Source: Nitrospirillum amazonense | Lineage (GTDB): Bacteria > Pseudomonadota > Alphaproteobacteria > Azospirillales > Azospirillaceae | Assembly: GCF_007828045.1 (NCBI RefSeq) | Contig: NZ_VITN01000002.1 | Location: 558,001 to 622,000, forward strand | DNA: 64,000 bases | Reading direction: 5' to 3' | Shown here: in pieces, positions 18,215 through 26,914 of the stretch | Position numbering within the stretch: the stretch's first letter is position 1 | Layout of the letters: each line of letters opens with the position of its first letter | Translations under genes and position numbers: made by a program | The notes under the pieces: generated by a model | The model's input: only the letters and a program-made list of their open reading frames with translations | Databases searched by the model: none | Told to the model about the DNA's origin: nothing

Positions 18215-18266
18215 GATGCGCGACCCCGATGCGCGCCCCGGATGCGCGCCCCGGATGCGCGACGGG
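18215..18266 (+). repeat. 13-bp tandem repeat (4 units) upstream of poxB
   Basis: Four near-identical 13-bp units based on GATGCGCGCCCCG occur 63-114 nt upstream of the poxB start. The two central copies are identical and the outer ones differ at a few positions. The repeat is in the non-coding leader or promoter zone, so copy number could affect expression; this is inferred. Confidence 0.8.
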
Positions 18267-18328
18267 GAACACCCGGTTACGGGACCGGCTTTACCCACAC
18301 CCGCCAACCCCCCGTGAGGTGATCCCCC

Positions 18329-20065
18329 ATGTCCATGACCGTAGCCGACCAATTCGCCGCCACGCTGGCCGCCGCCGGTGTCAAACGCATCTATGGGGTC
18401 GTGGGCGACAGCCTGAACGGCCTGACCGACGCCCTGCGCCGGCGGGGCGACATCACCTGGATCCCCGTGCGGCATGAGGAGGTGGCGGCCTTCGCCGCCA
18501 GCGCCGACGCCCACCTGACGGGCACCATCGCCGTCTGCGCCGGCAGCTGCGGGCCGGGCAACCTGCACCTGATCAACGGGTTGTTCGACTGCCACCGGTC
18601 CCGCGTGCCCGTGCTGGCCATCGCCGCGCACATCCCCTCGCCCGAGATCGGATCCGGCTATTTCCAGGAAACCCATCCCCAGGACCTGTTCCGGGAATGC
18701 AGCCATTATTGCGAGCTGGTGTCCGACCCGGCGCAGATGCCGCGCAGCCTGGAGATCGCGCTGCGCACCGCCATCGGCGAGCGGGGCGTTTCCGTCGTCG
18801 TCATCCCCGGCGACATCGCCTTGAAGGAGGCCGTGACGGAGGTGCGGCCCAAGCCCGCCGGCCTGGTGCCCAAGCCGCCCCTGGTCGTGCCGGCGGACGC
18901 GGAGCTGGACGCCCTGGCCGACCTGCTGAACCGCAGCGGCCGCGTCACCCTGCTGTGCGGCTCGGGCTGCGCCGGCGCCCATGACGCCGTGGTGGCGCTG
19001 GCGGAAGCGCTGAAGGCCCCCATCGTCCACGCCCTGAAAGGCAAGGAGCATGTGGAGTACGACAATCCCTATGACGTGGGCATGACCGGCCTGATCGGCT
19101 TTTCCTCCGGCTATTACGCTATGCTGGACACCGACATGCTGCTGATGCTGGGCACGGACTTCCCCTATCGCCAGTTCTATCCGAAGGGGACGGGCGTCGC
19201 GGTGGCGCAGGTCGACATCCGCCCTGGCCAGCTGGGCCGCCGCGCCTCGCTGGATCTGGGCGTGGTGGGTGACGTCGGCGCCACCGTGCGCGCCCTGCTG
19301 CCCCGCCTGGCGCCCAGGACGGACAGCGCCCACCTGGACAAGGCGCTGCGCCATTACCGCCGCACCCGGGCGGACCTGGACGCCCTGGCCACCGCCGACG
19401 CCGGCCGCGGCGTCATCCACCCGCAACAGGTGGCCAAGGCCGTCAGCGACCTGGCGGCCGGGGACGCCGTCTTCACCTTCGACGTCGGCCTGCCCACGGT
19501 ATGGGCCGCGCGCTACCTGGCCATGAACGGCCGGCGGCGCCTGATCGGTTCCCTCTGGCATGGGTCCATGGCCAACGCCATGCCCATGGCCCTGGGCGCC
19601 CAGGCGGCCTTCCCCGGCCGGCAGGTGGTGTCCCTGTCGGGTGACGGCGGCTTCACCATGCTGATGGGCGATTTGCTGACCTTCAGGCAGCAGGGGCTAC
19701 CGGCCAAGATCATCGTCTTCAACAACGGCGCCCTGGGCTTCATCGAGGTGGAGCAGAAGTCCACCGGCTTCCTGCCCTTCGGCACCAGCCTGGACAACCC
19801 CAACTTCGCCGCGCTGGCGGAAGCGGTGGGCATCAAGGGCATCCGTCTTGAACGCCCCTATGAGGTGGAACCCGGCCTGCGCGAGGCCTTCGCCCATGAC
19901 GGCCCCGTTCTGGTGGACGCCGTGGTGGCGCGCACCGAGCTGCCCATCCCGCCGGCCATCAACGCCGAAATGGCCAAGGGCTTCACCCTGTACATGCTGA
20001 AGGCGGTGATGAGCGGCCGGGGCGACGAGCTGGTGGACCTGGCCAAGACCAACCTGTGGCGGTAA
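18329..20065 (+). CDS. poxB: Pyruvate dehydrogenase (quinone), PoxB
   Basis: A 578-residue thiamine-diphosphate enzyme (E. coli PoxB has 572) that decarboxylates pyruvate to acetate and CO2 and passes electrons through FAD to membrane quinone. Long stretches are nearly identical to E. coli PoxB, for example [40 protein letters not shown] and [20 protein letters not shown]. The N-terminal glutamate of the cofactor ([10 protein letters not shown]) is present. So are the ThDP/Mg motif ([12 protein letters not shown]...FNNGALGF) and the C-terminal membrane-activation region ([20 protein letters not shown]). A strong ribosome site GAGGTGATC precedes the ATG. It stands alone, with tandem repeats in its leader. 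Confidence 0.96.
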   Translation: MSMTVADQFAATLAAAGVKRIYGVVGDSLNGLTDALRRRGDITWIPVRHEEVAAFAASADAHLTGTIAVCAGSCGPGNLHLINGLFDCHRSRVPVLAIAAHIPSPEIGSGYFQETHPQDLFRECSHYCELVSDPAQMPRSLEIALRTAIGERGVSVVVIPGDIALKEAVTEVRPKPAGLVPKPPLVVPADAELDALADLLNRSGRVTLLCGSGCAGAHDAVVALAEALKAPIVHALKGKEHVEYDNPYDVGMTGLIGFSSGYYAMLDTDMLLMLGTDFPYRQFYPKGTGVAVAQVDIRPGQLGRRASLDLGVVGDVGATVRALLPRLAPRTDSAHLDKALRHYRRTRADLDALATADAGRGVIHPQQVAKAVSDLAAGDAVFTFDVGLPTVWAARYLAMNGRRRLIGSLWHGSMANAMPMALGAQAAFPGRQVVSLSGDGGFTMLMGDLLTFRQQGLPAKIIVFNNGALGFIEVEQKSTGFLPFGTSLDNPNFAALAEAVGIKGIRLERPYEVEPGLREAFAHDGPVLVDAVVARTELPIPPAINAEMAKGFTLYMLKAVMSGRGDELVDLAKTNLWR

Positions 20066-20120
20066 GGCCTTTGCCCGCCCTCCCCCGGGCGTCTACAGTG
20101 CGCCCCGGGGGGATCGGGGA

Positions 20121-21644
20121 ATGGATCGGAACGAGAGGCGCCCGCCAGTGGCCATCGTGGGCGCCGGACCGGTGGGCTTGGCGGTCGCCATCGACCTGGC
20201 GCTGCGGGGCGTGGCGACCGTGGTGCTGGACGACAATGACCGGCTGCCCGCGGGCTCCCGCGCCATCTGCTGGGCCAAGCGCACGCTGGAGATTTTCGAC
20301 CGGCTGGGCGTCGCCGGGCCCATGGTGGACCGGGGCGTCACCTGGAAGGTGGGGCGCCTGTTCCATGGGGCCCGCCAGGTCTGCGCCTTCGACCTGTTGC
20401 CCGAGGCCGGTCACCGCATGCCGGCCTTCATCAACCTGCCCCAGCATGAGGTGGAACGCCTGCTGGTGGCGCGCTGCGCCGACTTCCCCGGGCTGATCGA
20501 CCTGCGCTGGTGCCACCGGGTAGTAGGCGTCACGCCGGAGGACGCGGGCGTGGCCGCGCGGGTGGAGGCGCCCGACGGCGCCTATGACCTGGTGGCGGAC
20601 TATTTGATTGCCTGCGACGGCGCCAGGTCGCCGGTGCGCGGCCTGCTGGGCCTGGCCTTCGCCGGCCAGGCCTTCGAGGAACGCTTCCTCATCGCCGATG
20701 TGGAGATGAAGGCCGACTTCCCGGCGGAGCGCTGGTTCTGGTTCGAGCCACCCTTCCACGGCGGCCAGTCCGCCCTGCTGCACAAGCAGCCCGACGACAT
20801 CTACCGCATCGACCTGCAACTGGGCCCCGATGCCGATCCGGCGGAGGAAATGCGGCCGGAGCGCATCATCCCCCGCGTCCGCGCCATGGTCGGTGACCGT
20901 CCCTTCCGCCTGGTCTGGACCTCCGTCTACACCTTCCAATGCCGGCGGTTGGCGCGCTTCAGGCACGGCCGGGTAATCTTCGCCGGCGACAGCGCCCATG
21001 TCGTCTCCCCCTTCGGCGCCCGGGGCGGCAACGGCGGCATCCAGGACGCGGACAACCTGGCCTGGAAGCTGGCCCTGGTGGTCCAGGGCCGGGCGCCGGC
21101 CGCCCTGCTGGACAGTTACGATGAGGAGCGCGGCCGGGGCGCGGACGAGAACATCCTGAACTCCGCCCGCGCCACCACCTTCATGACGCCCAAGAGCGCC
21201 ATGGAACACCTGTTCCGCCAGGCGGTGCTGGACCTGGCGGTCGACCACGCCTTCGCCCGCCGCCTGGTCAATTCCGGCCGCCTGTCCCTGCCCTGTTCCC
21301 TGGCCGGCCTGTCGCCGCAAACCCCAGCCGAGCCCGGCGCCCCCGGCCTGGTGGCCCCCGGCACACCCTGCCCCGACGCGCCGCTGGATGATGGTTTCCT
21401 GCTGGACCATCTGGGGCAGGGGTTCACCCTGCTGGCGGTGGGCGACACCGTGGTCCCGGCGGAAACGGGCCTGCCCCTGCTGCGCCTGCCAGCCGGCGGT
21501 GTGGTCGCCCAGCGCTACGGCGCCGGCGCCCTTTATCTCATCCGCCCCGACCAGCATGTCGCCGCCCGCTTCCCCGCCGGGGCCGACGCCGCCGCCATCC
21601 GCCGCGCCCATCGGCGCGCCCTGGGAGAAACCGCCTATGACTGA
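20121..21644 (+). CDS. FAD-dependent aromatic hydroxylase (MhpA-like)
   Basis: A 507-residue group A flavoprotein hydroxylase related to 3-(3-hydroxyphenyl)propionate hydroxylase. The motifs are VAIVGAGPVGLAVAIDLALRG (FAD Rossmann), LIACDGARSPVRGLLG (DG motif), and IFAGDSAHVVSPFGARGGNGGIQDADNLAWKL (GD motif region; only the general pattern is given). A C-terminal thioredoxin-like extension (about residues 400-507) is usual for this class. It would use NAD(P)H and O2. The substrate is not known. The gene overlaps by 8 nt a DUF2783 gene, a small partner often next to such hydroxylases. Confidence 0.9.
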   Translation: MDRNERRPPVAIVGAGPVGLAVAIDLALRGVATVVLDDNDRLPAGSRAICWAKRTLEIFDRLGVAGPMVDRGVTWKVGRLFHGARQVCAFDLLPEAGHRMPAFINLPQHEVERLLVARCADFPGLIDLRWCHRVVGVTPEDAGVAARVEAPDGAYDLVADYLIACDGARSPVRGLLGLAFAGQAFEERFLIADVEMKADFPAERWFWFEPPFHGGQSALLHKQPDDIYRIDLQLGPDADPAEEMRPERIIPRVRAMVGDRPFRLVWTSVYTFQCRRLARFRHGRVIFAGDSAHVVSPFGARGGNGGIQDADNLAWKLALVVQGRAPAALLDSYDEERGRGADENILNSARATTFMTPKSAMEHLFRQAVLDLAVDHAFARRLVNSGRLSLPCSLAGLSPQTPAEPGAPGLVAPGTPCPDAPLDDGFLLDHLGQGFTLLAVGDTVVPAETGLPLLRLPAGGVVAQRYGAGALYLIRPDQHVAARFPAGADAAAIRRAHRRALGETAYD

Positions 21645-21882
21645 CATCGATCCCTTGGCCGAGGACAGCCTGGCCCAAGACCGTCTAGGAGGCCGGGGGG
21701 ATGACATCTACGCCTCCCTTCTAGCCGCGCACGAGGGCCTGGCGTTCGAGGCCAGCGCCGCCCTGAACGCCCGCCTGGTCCTGCTGCTGGTCAACGCCGT
21801 GGGTGACGTATCCCTGGTGCTGGCCGCCATCGAGCGGGCCCGTACGACGGGGCCCCACCAAGGTTGCCCCCACCAAGGTTGA
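21637..21882 (+). CDS. DUF2783 family small protein
   Basis: An 81-residue protein. The core GDDIYASLLAAHEGLAFEASAALNARLVLLL...VLAAIERAR (only pieces given) matches DUF2783, a small helical family of unknown function that sits beside flavin hydroxylases. Its start overlaps the hydroxylase stop by 8 nt, so the two are probably made together and may interact. The last residues (TTGPHQGCPHQG) are coded by a short direct repeat (CACCAAGGTTG twice, around 21857-21882) and look like a recent extension. Confidence 0.78.
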   Translation: MTDIDPLAEDSLAQDRLGGRGDDIYASLLAAHEGLAFEASAALNARLVLLLVNAVGDVSLVLAAIERARTTGPHQGCPHQG

Positions 21883-21952
21883 ATGCCACCCGCCGGCCGG
21901 CTGTGGCACCTTGACCCTGGCCCGGGACCTTGCCCGGCGCGAGGAGGCATGG

Positions 21953-24529
21953 ATGCACGACCGTCATGATCCCGAAGACACCGCCGACACGGACACGGCC
22001 AAAGCCGGCTTCGTCCGGGTGCGGGGCGCGCGGGAGCATAATCTGAAGAATGTCGATGTGGACATTCCGCGCGATGCCCTGGTGGTGTTCACCGGCGTCT
22101 CCGGCTCCGGCAAATCCTCCCTGGCCTTCAGCACCCTCTATGCCGAGGCGCAGCGCCGTTACCTGGAATCGGTATCGCCCTACGCCCGCCGGCTGTTCCA
22201 CCAGATGAGCGTGCCGGACGTGGACACCATCGAGGGGTTGCCACCGGCCGTGGCCCTGCAGCAGCAGCGCGGGTCGCCCACCGCGCGCTCCTCCGTTGGC
22301 AGCGTCACCACCCTGTCCAACCTCTTGCGTATGCTGTACTCCCGCGCCGGCGACTATCCGCCGGGCCAGCCCCTGCTGGAGGCGGAGGCCTTTTCCGCCA
22401 ATACGCCGGAGGGGGCGTGCCCCACCTGCCATGGCCTGGGCCGGGTGCATGAGGTGACGGAGGCCAGCATGGTGCCCGACCCGTCGCTGACCATACGCGA
22501 ACGGGCGGTGGCGGCCTGGCCCACCGCCTGGGGTGGGCAGAACCTGCGCGACATCCTGATCACACTGGGCATCGACGTCGATACGCCCTGGCGCGACTTG
22601 CCCCGCGAGACGCGCGACTGGATCCTGTTCACCGAGGAACAGCCCGAGGTGCCGGTCTATCCCGGCTTCAGCGTGGCGGAGGTGCGTGAGGCCATCCGGC
22701 GCAAGCTGCCGCCCAACTACATGGGCACCTTCTCCAGCGCGCGCCGCCACGTCATGCACAGCTTCGCCACCACGCACAGCGCCATGATGAAAAAGCGCGC
22801 GGCCAGCTTCATGGTCAGCAGCCCCTGCCCCACCTGCGCCGGCCGCCGCCTGCGGCCGGAATCGCTGTCGGTGACCTTCGAAGGCCTGGACATCGCGGCC
22901 ATGGGCCAACTGCCGCTGAAGCGCATAGCGTCCCTGTTCGCCGCCTATGCCGACGATGGGTCGGCGCGGCTGGCGCAATTGCGCCGGACGCGGCCGGAAA
23001 CGGCCATCGTCATCGCCCGCATCGCCGCCGACCTCTGCCGGCGCCTGGCCGTGCTGCTGGATTTGGGCCTGGGCTACCTGACGCTGGAGCGCAGCACGCC
23101 CACCCTGTCGCCAGGGGAATTGCAGCGCCTGCGGCTGGCCACCCAGGTGGTCTCCAATCTGTTCGGCGTGGTCTATGTGATGGATGAGCCGTCGGCGGGC
23201 CTGCACCCGGCCGACACCCGGGCGCTGCTGCGGGCGCTGGACGGGCTGAAGGCCGTGGGCAATTCCCTGTTCGTGGTCGAGCATGACCTGGACGTGGTGC
23301 GCCACGCCGACTGGATCGTCGATGTCGGCCCCGCCGCTGGCGAGGGTGGCGGGCGCATCCTGTACAGCGGGCCGCCCAAGGGGTTGCGCCGCGTGGCGGC
23401 CTCCGAGACCGCCCGCCACCTGTTCGCGGCGGAGGGGGGACGGCGGCGGACGCCGCGCGATCCGCAGGGCTGGCTGCGCCTGGTGGGTGTCACCCGCAAC
23501 AACCTGACCAACCTGGACTGCGCCTTCCCGCTGGGCGTCATGACCACCGTCACCGGCATCTCCGGCTCCGGAAAATCCAGCTTGGTCAGCCAGGCGCTGG
23601 TCGATCTGGTGGGCAAGGCCCTGGGCGCGCCGGTAGCGGTGGAGGAGCCGCCGGCCGACGCCGAGGCCATGCTGGAACAGGAACCGATGGCCGAGACTGA
23701 AGGCCGCCTCGAGGGCGGGCCCAAGGACGCGCTGGGCGGCATCAAGCGCCTGATCCGGGTGGACCAGAAGCCCATCGGCCGCACGCCCCGGTCCAACCTG
23801 GCGACATACACCGGCCTGCTGGACCATGTGCGCACCCTGTTCGCAGAGACGCCGGAGGCCAAGCGGCGGCGTTACGACGCCGGCCGCTTCTCCTTCAACG
23901 TGGCCAAGGGGCGCTGTCCCCGCTGCGAGGGCGAGGGATTCGTCATGGTGGAACTGCTGTTCCTGCCCAGCGTCTACGCCCCCTGCCCAGTCTGCCATGG
24001 CACCCGCTACAACGCCCAGACGCTGGAGATCACCTATCGCGGCAAGACCATCGCCGACGTCCTGGGCCTGACGGTGGCGGCGGCATCCGACTTCTTCCAT
24101 GACGTGCCGGCCATCCAACGGTCGCTGACCGTGCTGCGTGACGTGGGGCTGGATTACCTGCGGCTGGGGCAGCCGGCCACCGAGTTCTCCGGCGGGGAGG
24201 CGCAGCGCATCAAGCTGGCGACGGAACTGCAGCGGGCCCAGCGGGGCGGCGCCCTTTACGTGCTGGATGAGCCCACCACGGGCCTGCATCCCACGGATGT
24301 GGAGCGGCTGGTGGCCCAGCTGGATGCCCTGGTCGCGGCCGGCAACACCGTGGTGGTGGTGGACCACGACATGGGCGTGGCGGCGGCCAGCGACTGGGTG
24401 ATCGACATTGGCCCCGGCGCCGGGGACGAGGGCGGGCGCGTGGTGGCGGCCGGGGTGCCGGCGGCGGTGGCGGCGTCGCCCGACAGCCGGACAGCACCCC
24501 ACTTGCGGCCCTTCCTGCGCCTGGGTTAG
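21953..24529 (+). CDS. UvrA2-type excinuclease-like ABC ATPase
   Basis: An 858-residue UvrA paralogue (true UvrA is about 940). It has two ABC ATPase modules. The first has Walker [21 protein letters not shown], signature [13 protein letters not shown] and Walker [13 protein letters not shown]. The second has Walker [11 protein letters not shown], signature [13 protein letters not shown] and Walker [13 protein letters not shown]. Zinc-finger pairs CPTC-GLGRV/CPTC-GRRLRPE and [18 protein letters not shown] are present. The shorter length and a compact region after the first Walker A suggest loss of the UvrB-binding domain, as in UvrA2 proteins, which are linked to DNA-damage or drug tolerance rather than core repair. 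GAGGAGG lies 6 nt before the ATG. Confidence 0.88.
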   Translation: MHDRHDPEDTADTDTAKAGFVRVRGAREHNLKNVDVDIPRDALVVFTGVSGSGKSSLAFSTLYAEAQRRYLESVSPYARRLFHQMSVPDVDTIEGLPPAVALQQQRGSPTARSSVGSVTTLSNLLRMLYSRAGDYPPGQPLLEAEAFSANTPEGACPTCHGLGRVHEVTEASMVPDPSLTIRERAVAAWPTAWGGQNLRDILITLGIDVDTPWRDLPRETRDWILFTEEQPEVPVYPGFSVAEVREAIRRKLPPNYMGTFSSARRHVMHSFATTHSAMMKKRAASFMVSSPCPTCAGRRLRPESLSVTFEGLDIAAMGQLPLKRIASLFAAYADDGSARLAQLRRTRPETAIVIARIAADLCRRLAVLLDLGLGYLTLERSTPTLSPGELQRLRLATQVVSNLFGVVYVMDEPSAGLHPADTRALLRALDGLKAVGNSLFVVEHDLDVVRHADWIVDVGPAAGEGGGRILYSGPPKGLRRVAASETARHLFAAEGGRRRTPRDPQGWLRLVGVTRNNLTNLDCAFPLGVMTTVTGISGSGKSSLVSQALVDLVGKALGAPVAVEEPPADAEAMLEQEPMAETEGRLEGGPKDALGGIKRLIRVDQKPIGRTPRSNLATYTGLLDHVRTLFAETPEAKRRRYDAGRFSFNVAKGRCPRCEGEGFVMVELLFLPSVYAPCPVCHGTRYNAQTLEITYRGKTIADVLGLTVAAASDFFHDVPAIQRSLTVLRDVGLDYLRLGQPATEFSGGEAQRIKLATELQRAQRGGALYVLDEPTTGLHPTDVERLVAQLDALVAAGNTVVVVDHDMGVAAASDWVIDIGPGAGDEGGRVVAAGVPAAVAASPDSRTAPHLRPFLRLG

Positions 24530-24568
24530 GGAAGGCAAAGCCGCCCCGCCACCCAAGACCGGACGCCG

Positions 24569-25441
24569 ATGACCCCCCTTCCCTGGATCGCGCCCTGGAT
24601 CGCGTTGGCGCTGGCCACGGCCGCCGCCTGGACGGATCGTTTCCGTCTTTGGGCCCTGGGCTTCCTGGCCGTGGCTTACGCGGCGGCGGCCGTGGATGGA
24701 CAGCTGGGCTGGCCGGCGGGCGGGGCTTTGGCCTTGCTGGGGCTCGCGGCGTGGGCGGTGGGTCCGGGGCGCCCGCCCCTGCTGCGGTCCCTGGGGCATG
24801 GCCTGTTCCTGGCGCTGGCCGTCGCCTTGTCCGCCCACCTATGGCCAGGCTTCCACAACCCGCGCGTCATGGGGCCGGCACGCATCACGCCGGATGCCGT
24901 GCCTTTCAGCCTGTACCTGAATCTGGACAAGCCACTGGCGGGGCTGTGGCTGTTGATGGTGGTGCCCACGATCCGCGACCTGCGGCCGCCGCGCGCCACG
25001 CTGACCGCGGCGGCGGCCGGCTGGCTCGGCGCCTCGGCCGCCTGCCTGGCGGCGGCCCTGGCGCTGGGAGCCGTCGCTTGGGCGCCCAAATACCCGGCCG
25101 GCGCCGGCCTCTGGCTGGTCGACAACCTGGCCTTCGTGACCGTGGCGGAGGAGGCGCTGTTCCGTGGCTACATCCAGGGCGGACTGACGCGCCTGCTGGA
25201 GCGCTGGCGCTGGGGACGGCCCTGGGGACAAACGGCCGCCCTGCTGGCGGCCTCGGCCCTGTTCGGGCTGGCCCACCTGGGCGGAGGCCCGCGCTGGGTG
25301 GTGCTGGGCACCATAGCCGGCGCCGGCTATGGCCTGGCCTACCGCCGGGGCGGGTTGCCGGCGGCCATCCTGGCCCACGTGGGCCTGAACGCCACCCACT
25401 TCTTCCTGTTCACCTACCCCATGCTGCAAGCGGCGGGATGA
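24569..25441 (+). CDS. CPBP family intramembrane metalloprotease (CAAX-protease-like)
   Basis: A 290-residue polytopic membrane protein with about eight helices. It shows the three conserved blocks of the CPBP (CAAX prenyl protease 2/bacteriocin-processing) family: EEALFRGYIQG (about residues 192-202), FGLAHL (about 233-238) and the final HVGLNATHF. The paired glutamates, arginine, histidines and asparagine that form the active site are all present. The substrate is not known. It lies 39 nt after the UvrA2 gene and is probably co-transcribed with it. Confidence 0.88.
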   Translation: MTPLPWIAPWIALALATAAAWTDRFRLWALGFLAVAYAAAAVDGQLGWPAGGALALLGLAAWAVGPGRPPLLRSLGHGLFLALAVALSAHLWPGFHNPRVMGPARITPDAVPFSLYLNLDKPLAGLWLLMVVPTIRDLRPPRATLTAAAAGWLGASAACLAAALALGAVAWAPKYPAGAGLWLVDNLAFVTVAEEALFRGYIQGGLTRLLERWRWGRPWGQTAALLAASALFGLAHLGGGPRWVVLGTIAGAGYGLAYRRGGLPAAILAHVGLNATHFFLFTYPMLQAAG

Positions 25442-25501
25442 CGCGGTCCGCCATGCGAGGTCACACGGTCGCCTGACGCCGATCAAAGCCTTGTTTAGCT
25501 G

Positions 25502-25537
25502 GAGCAAGCTGCGATCAGCCCTGATCACATCTTGCTC
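25502..25537. terminator. Imperfect stem-loop between convergent genes
   Basis: GAGCAAG ... GATCA-GCCC-TGATC ... CTTGCTC forms an inverted repeat with a 7-bp outer stem, a 4-nt internal loop on each side and a 5-bp inner stem. It lies in the 289-bp gap between the CPBP protease gene (plus) and the 282-residue unknown gene (minus), whose ends converge here. It has no T-run, so it is at best a weak or factor-dependent bidirectional terminator. Nothing else was seen in this gap. Confidence 0.4.
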
Positions 25538-25730
25538 CCGGCCTGTTCCACTCCAGGCCCCATTATCCTGAGCCCCCCTCCTTGGAAATCACGGATCTGC
25601 CGAGAGCGGCCGGCTTCGCTCTGGCCGCGGCGAGGGGGGCGTGACCCGGGCGACACTCGGCCGGTTCTCATGCCGGGCTCGCGGCGACGCCTTCTTCGAT
25701 CCTTGCGTCACCACGGCATCAAGCGTTCCG

Positions 25731-26579
25731 TCAAACCTGATCCGTGACGCCCTGGCGCGTGAACAGCATCGCCAGATAGTTGACCGCCTCGATCCACCGC
25801 GCGCTGGCGCCCGCGTTGGCCCGGGCCAGATGGGCTTCAAACCGGCCGGCCAAGTCAGGCTCACGCGCGCTGAACAGGGCCGGATAGTTCAGCCGTTCCC
25901 CTGCGGTGCGCGCCGGGGCCTGTTCCTGCCAAATCTCGTTGAGCACCTGGTCCTTGCGGGCCTCGTCGGCGTCAGACCATTCCGGATCCGGCACCAGTTC
26001 GCTCAGAATTCCCCAGCTTCTGAACATCTGAACCAATATGCTGGGGGAACTGCTCAGCGGCCACGCCGCCGCTTCCCACACGGAATATTGCAGTTTGCGC
26101 CGATCGCCCGGTGGGAACTTTTCTTCCGACAGGGCGACCAACTCGTTCCGGAGGCTGGCCCATTCGGCACGCGCCACCGCCTCCCCGGCCAAAAGCCTCT
26201 GGTGAAGTTTCGACAGACGACCAGTGATGTCCGACGGATCGATGTCATCCCGTGGCGGGACCATCATCATCATCAGGAAACCATACAATGGCGGGTTCAG
26301 ATCCGCCCCCGGCTCGATGGCCGCCACCAAATCCCGCCACGCCGCGATCGCGGCCGCTTCACCGGCATAGGCCGGCATAACATCCAGCAACAGCACCAGG
26401 GACGGGGGCAGGCCGTAGACCTCTGAAAACTCCTCACAGTCAATGGACATCAGGCCCGTCAGGGACTTGGCATTCCGTTTGCCCGTGATATGCCCCTGGT
26501 CGATCAGTGCGTCGATGCCGTCGATCAGCCGCCGCTTCAAATCCGGACGGCCATGGAACGCGGAGGTGCCCACCGTCAT
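25731..26579 (-). CDS. Hypothetical protein of the TonB-ABC-TldDE operon, 282 residues
   Basis: No family is recognised. The protein is soluble, mostly helical and acidic, with no signal peptide and no clear membrane helix. The N-terminus (HGRPDLKRRLIDGIDALIDQ) is a charged amphipathic helix. A methionine run (FLMMMMVPP, about residues 100-108) and two tryptophan-rich segments (SVWEAAAWPL and EIWQEQ) are visible. Its ATG overlaps the thioredoxin stop (ATGA), so it is the translationally coupled last cistron of the operon. Context suggests a dedicated function in handling the same peptide as TldD/TldE, for instance binding, immunity or a further processing step. That is inference from position only. 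Confidence 0.7.
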   Translation of the reverse strand: MTVGTSAFHGRPDLKRRLIDGIDALIDQGHITGKRNAKSLTGLMSIDCEEFSEVYGLPPSLVLLLDVMPAYAGEAAAIAAWRDLVAAIEPGADLNPPLYGFLMMMMVPPRDDIDPSDITGRLSKLHQRLLAGEAVARAEWASLRNELVALSEEKFPPGDRRKLQYSVWEAAAWPLSSSPSILVQMFRSWGILSELVPDPEWSDADEARKDQVLNEIWQEQAPARTAGERLNYPALFSAREPDLAGRFEAHLARANAGASARWIEAVNYLAMLFTRQGVTDQV

Positions 26580-26899
26580 AATTTCTGCTCGATGATGGCC
26601 GTGAGCTGGGTGCGCGAGAGGGTGCCGACCCGGCGATGGATCTCCTCGCCGCCCTTGAACAGGATCAGTACGGGCACGGTCTGCACGCCGAAGCGCGCGG
26701 CCACGTCCGGCTCCGCCTCGATATCAACTTTATAGACATCCATGGTGCCGTCAAAATCGGAGGCCACCTCGTCAAGTATCGGGGCCAGTGCGCGGCACGG
26801 CCCGCACCACGGTGCCCAGAAATCCACCAGGACGGGGCTTCCGGCCTCAAGAACTTTCGAATTGAATTCCACGGTATTCACATTAGTCGCTTTTTTCAT
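26576..26899 (-). CDS. Thioredoxin
   Basis: A 107-residue classical thioredoxin (E. coli TrxA is 109) with active site WCGPC (Cys32, Cys35) in the context LVDFWAPWCGPCRALAPILDE. The conserved cis-proline segment (QTVPVLILFKGGE) and the Asp of DFWAP are present. It has no signal peptide, so it works in the cytoplasm. It lies 15 nt after tldD and overlaps the unknown 282-residue gene. A thioredoxin inside a peptide transport/TldDE operon suggests that the imported or processed peptide contains disulfides that must be reduced; this is inferred. It is unlikely to be the main housekeeping trxA given this context. Confidence 0.95.
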   Translation of the reverse strand: MKKATNVNTVEFNSKVLEAGSPVLVDFWAPWCGPCRALAPILDEVASDFDGTMDVYKVDIEAEPDVAARFGVQTVPVLILFKGGEEIHRRVGTLSRTQLTAIIEQKL

Positions 26900-26914
26900 T
26901 TTGATTCCTCCAGG

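Noticed and set aside
21791-24838. Very long minus-strand open frame (1,015 codons) opposite the UvrA2 gene
   Set aside because: It is a GC-rich antisense shadow: Gly/Gln/Arg/His-rich translation without any domain, fully opposite a gene with complete ABC motifs. Similar shadows (72-1655, 7612-8790, 13128-15068, 18125-19561, 48519-50267, 60466-63093) were dropped for the same reason.
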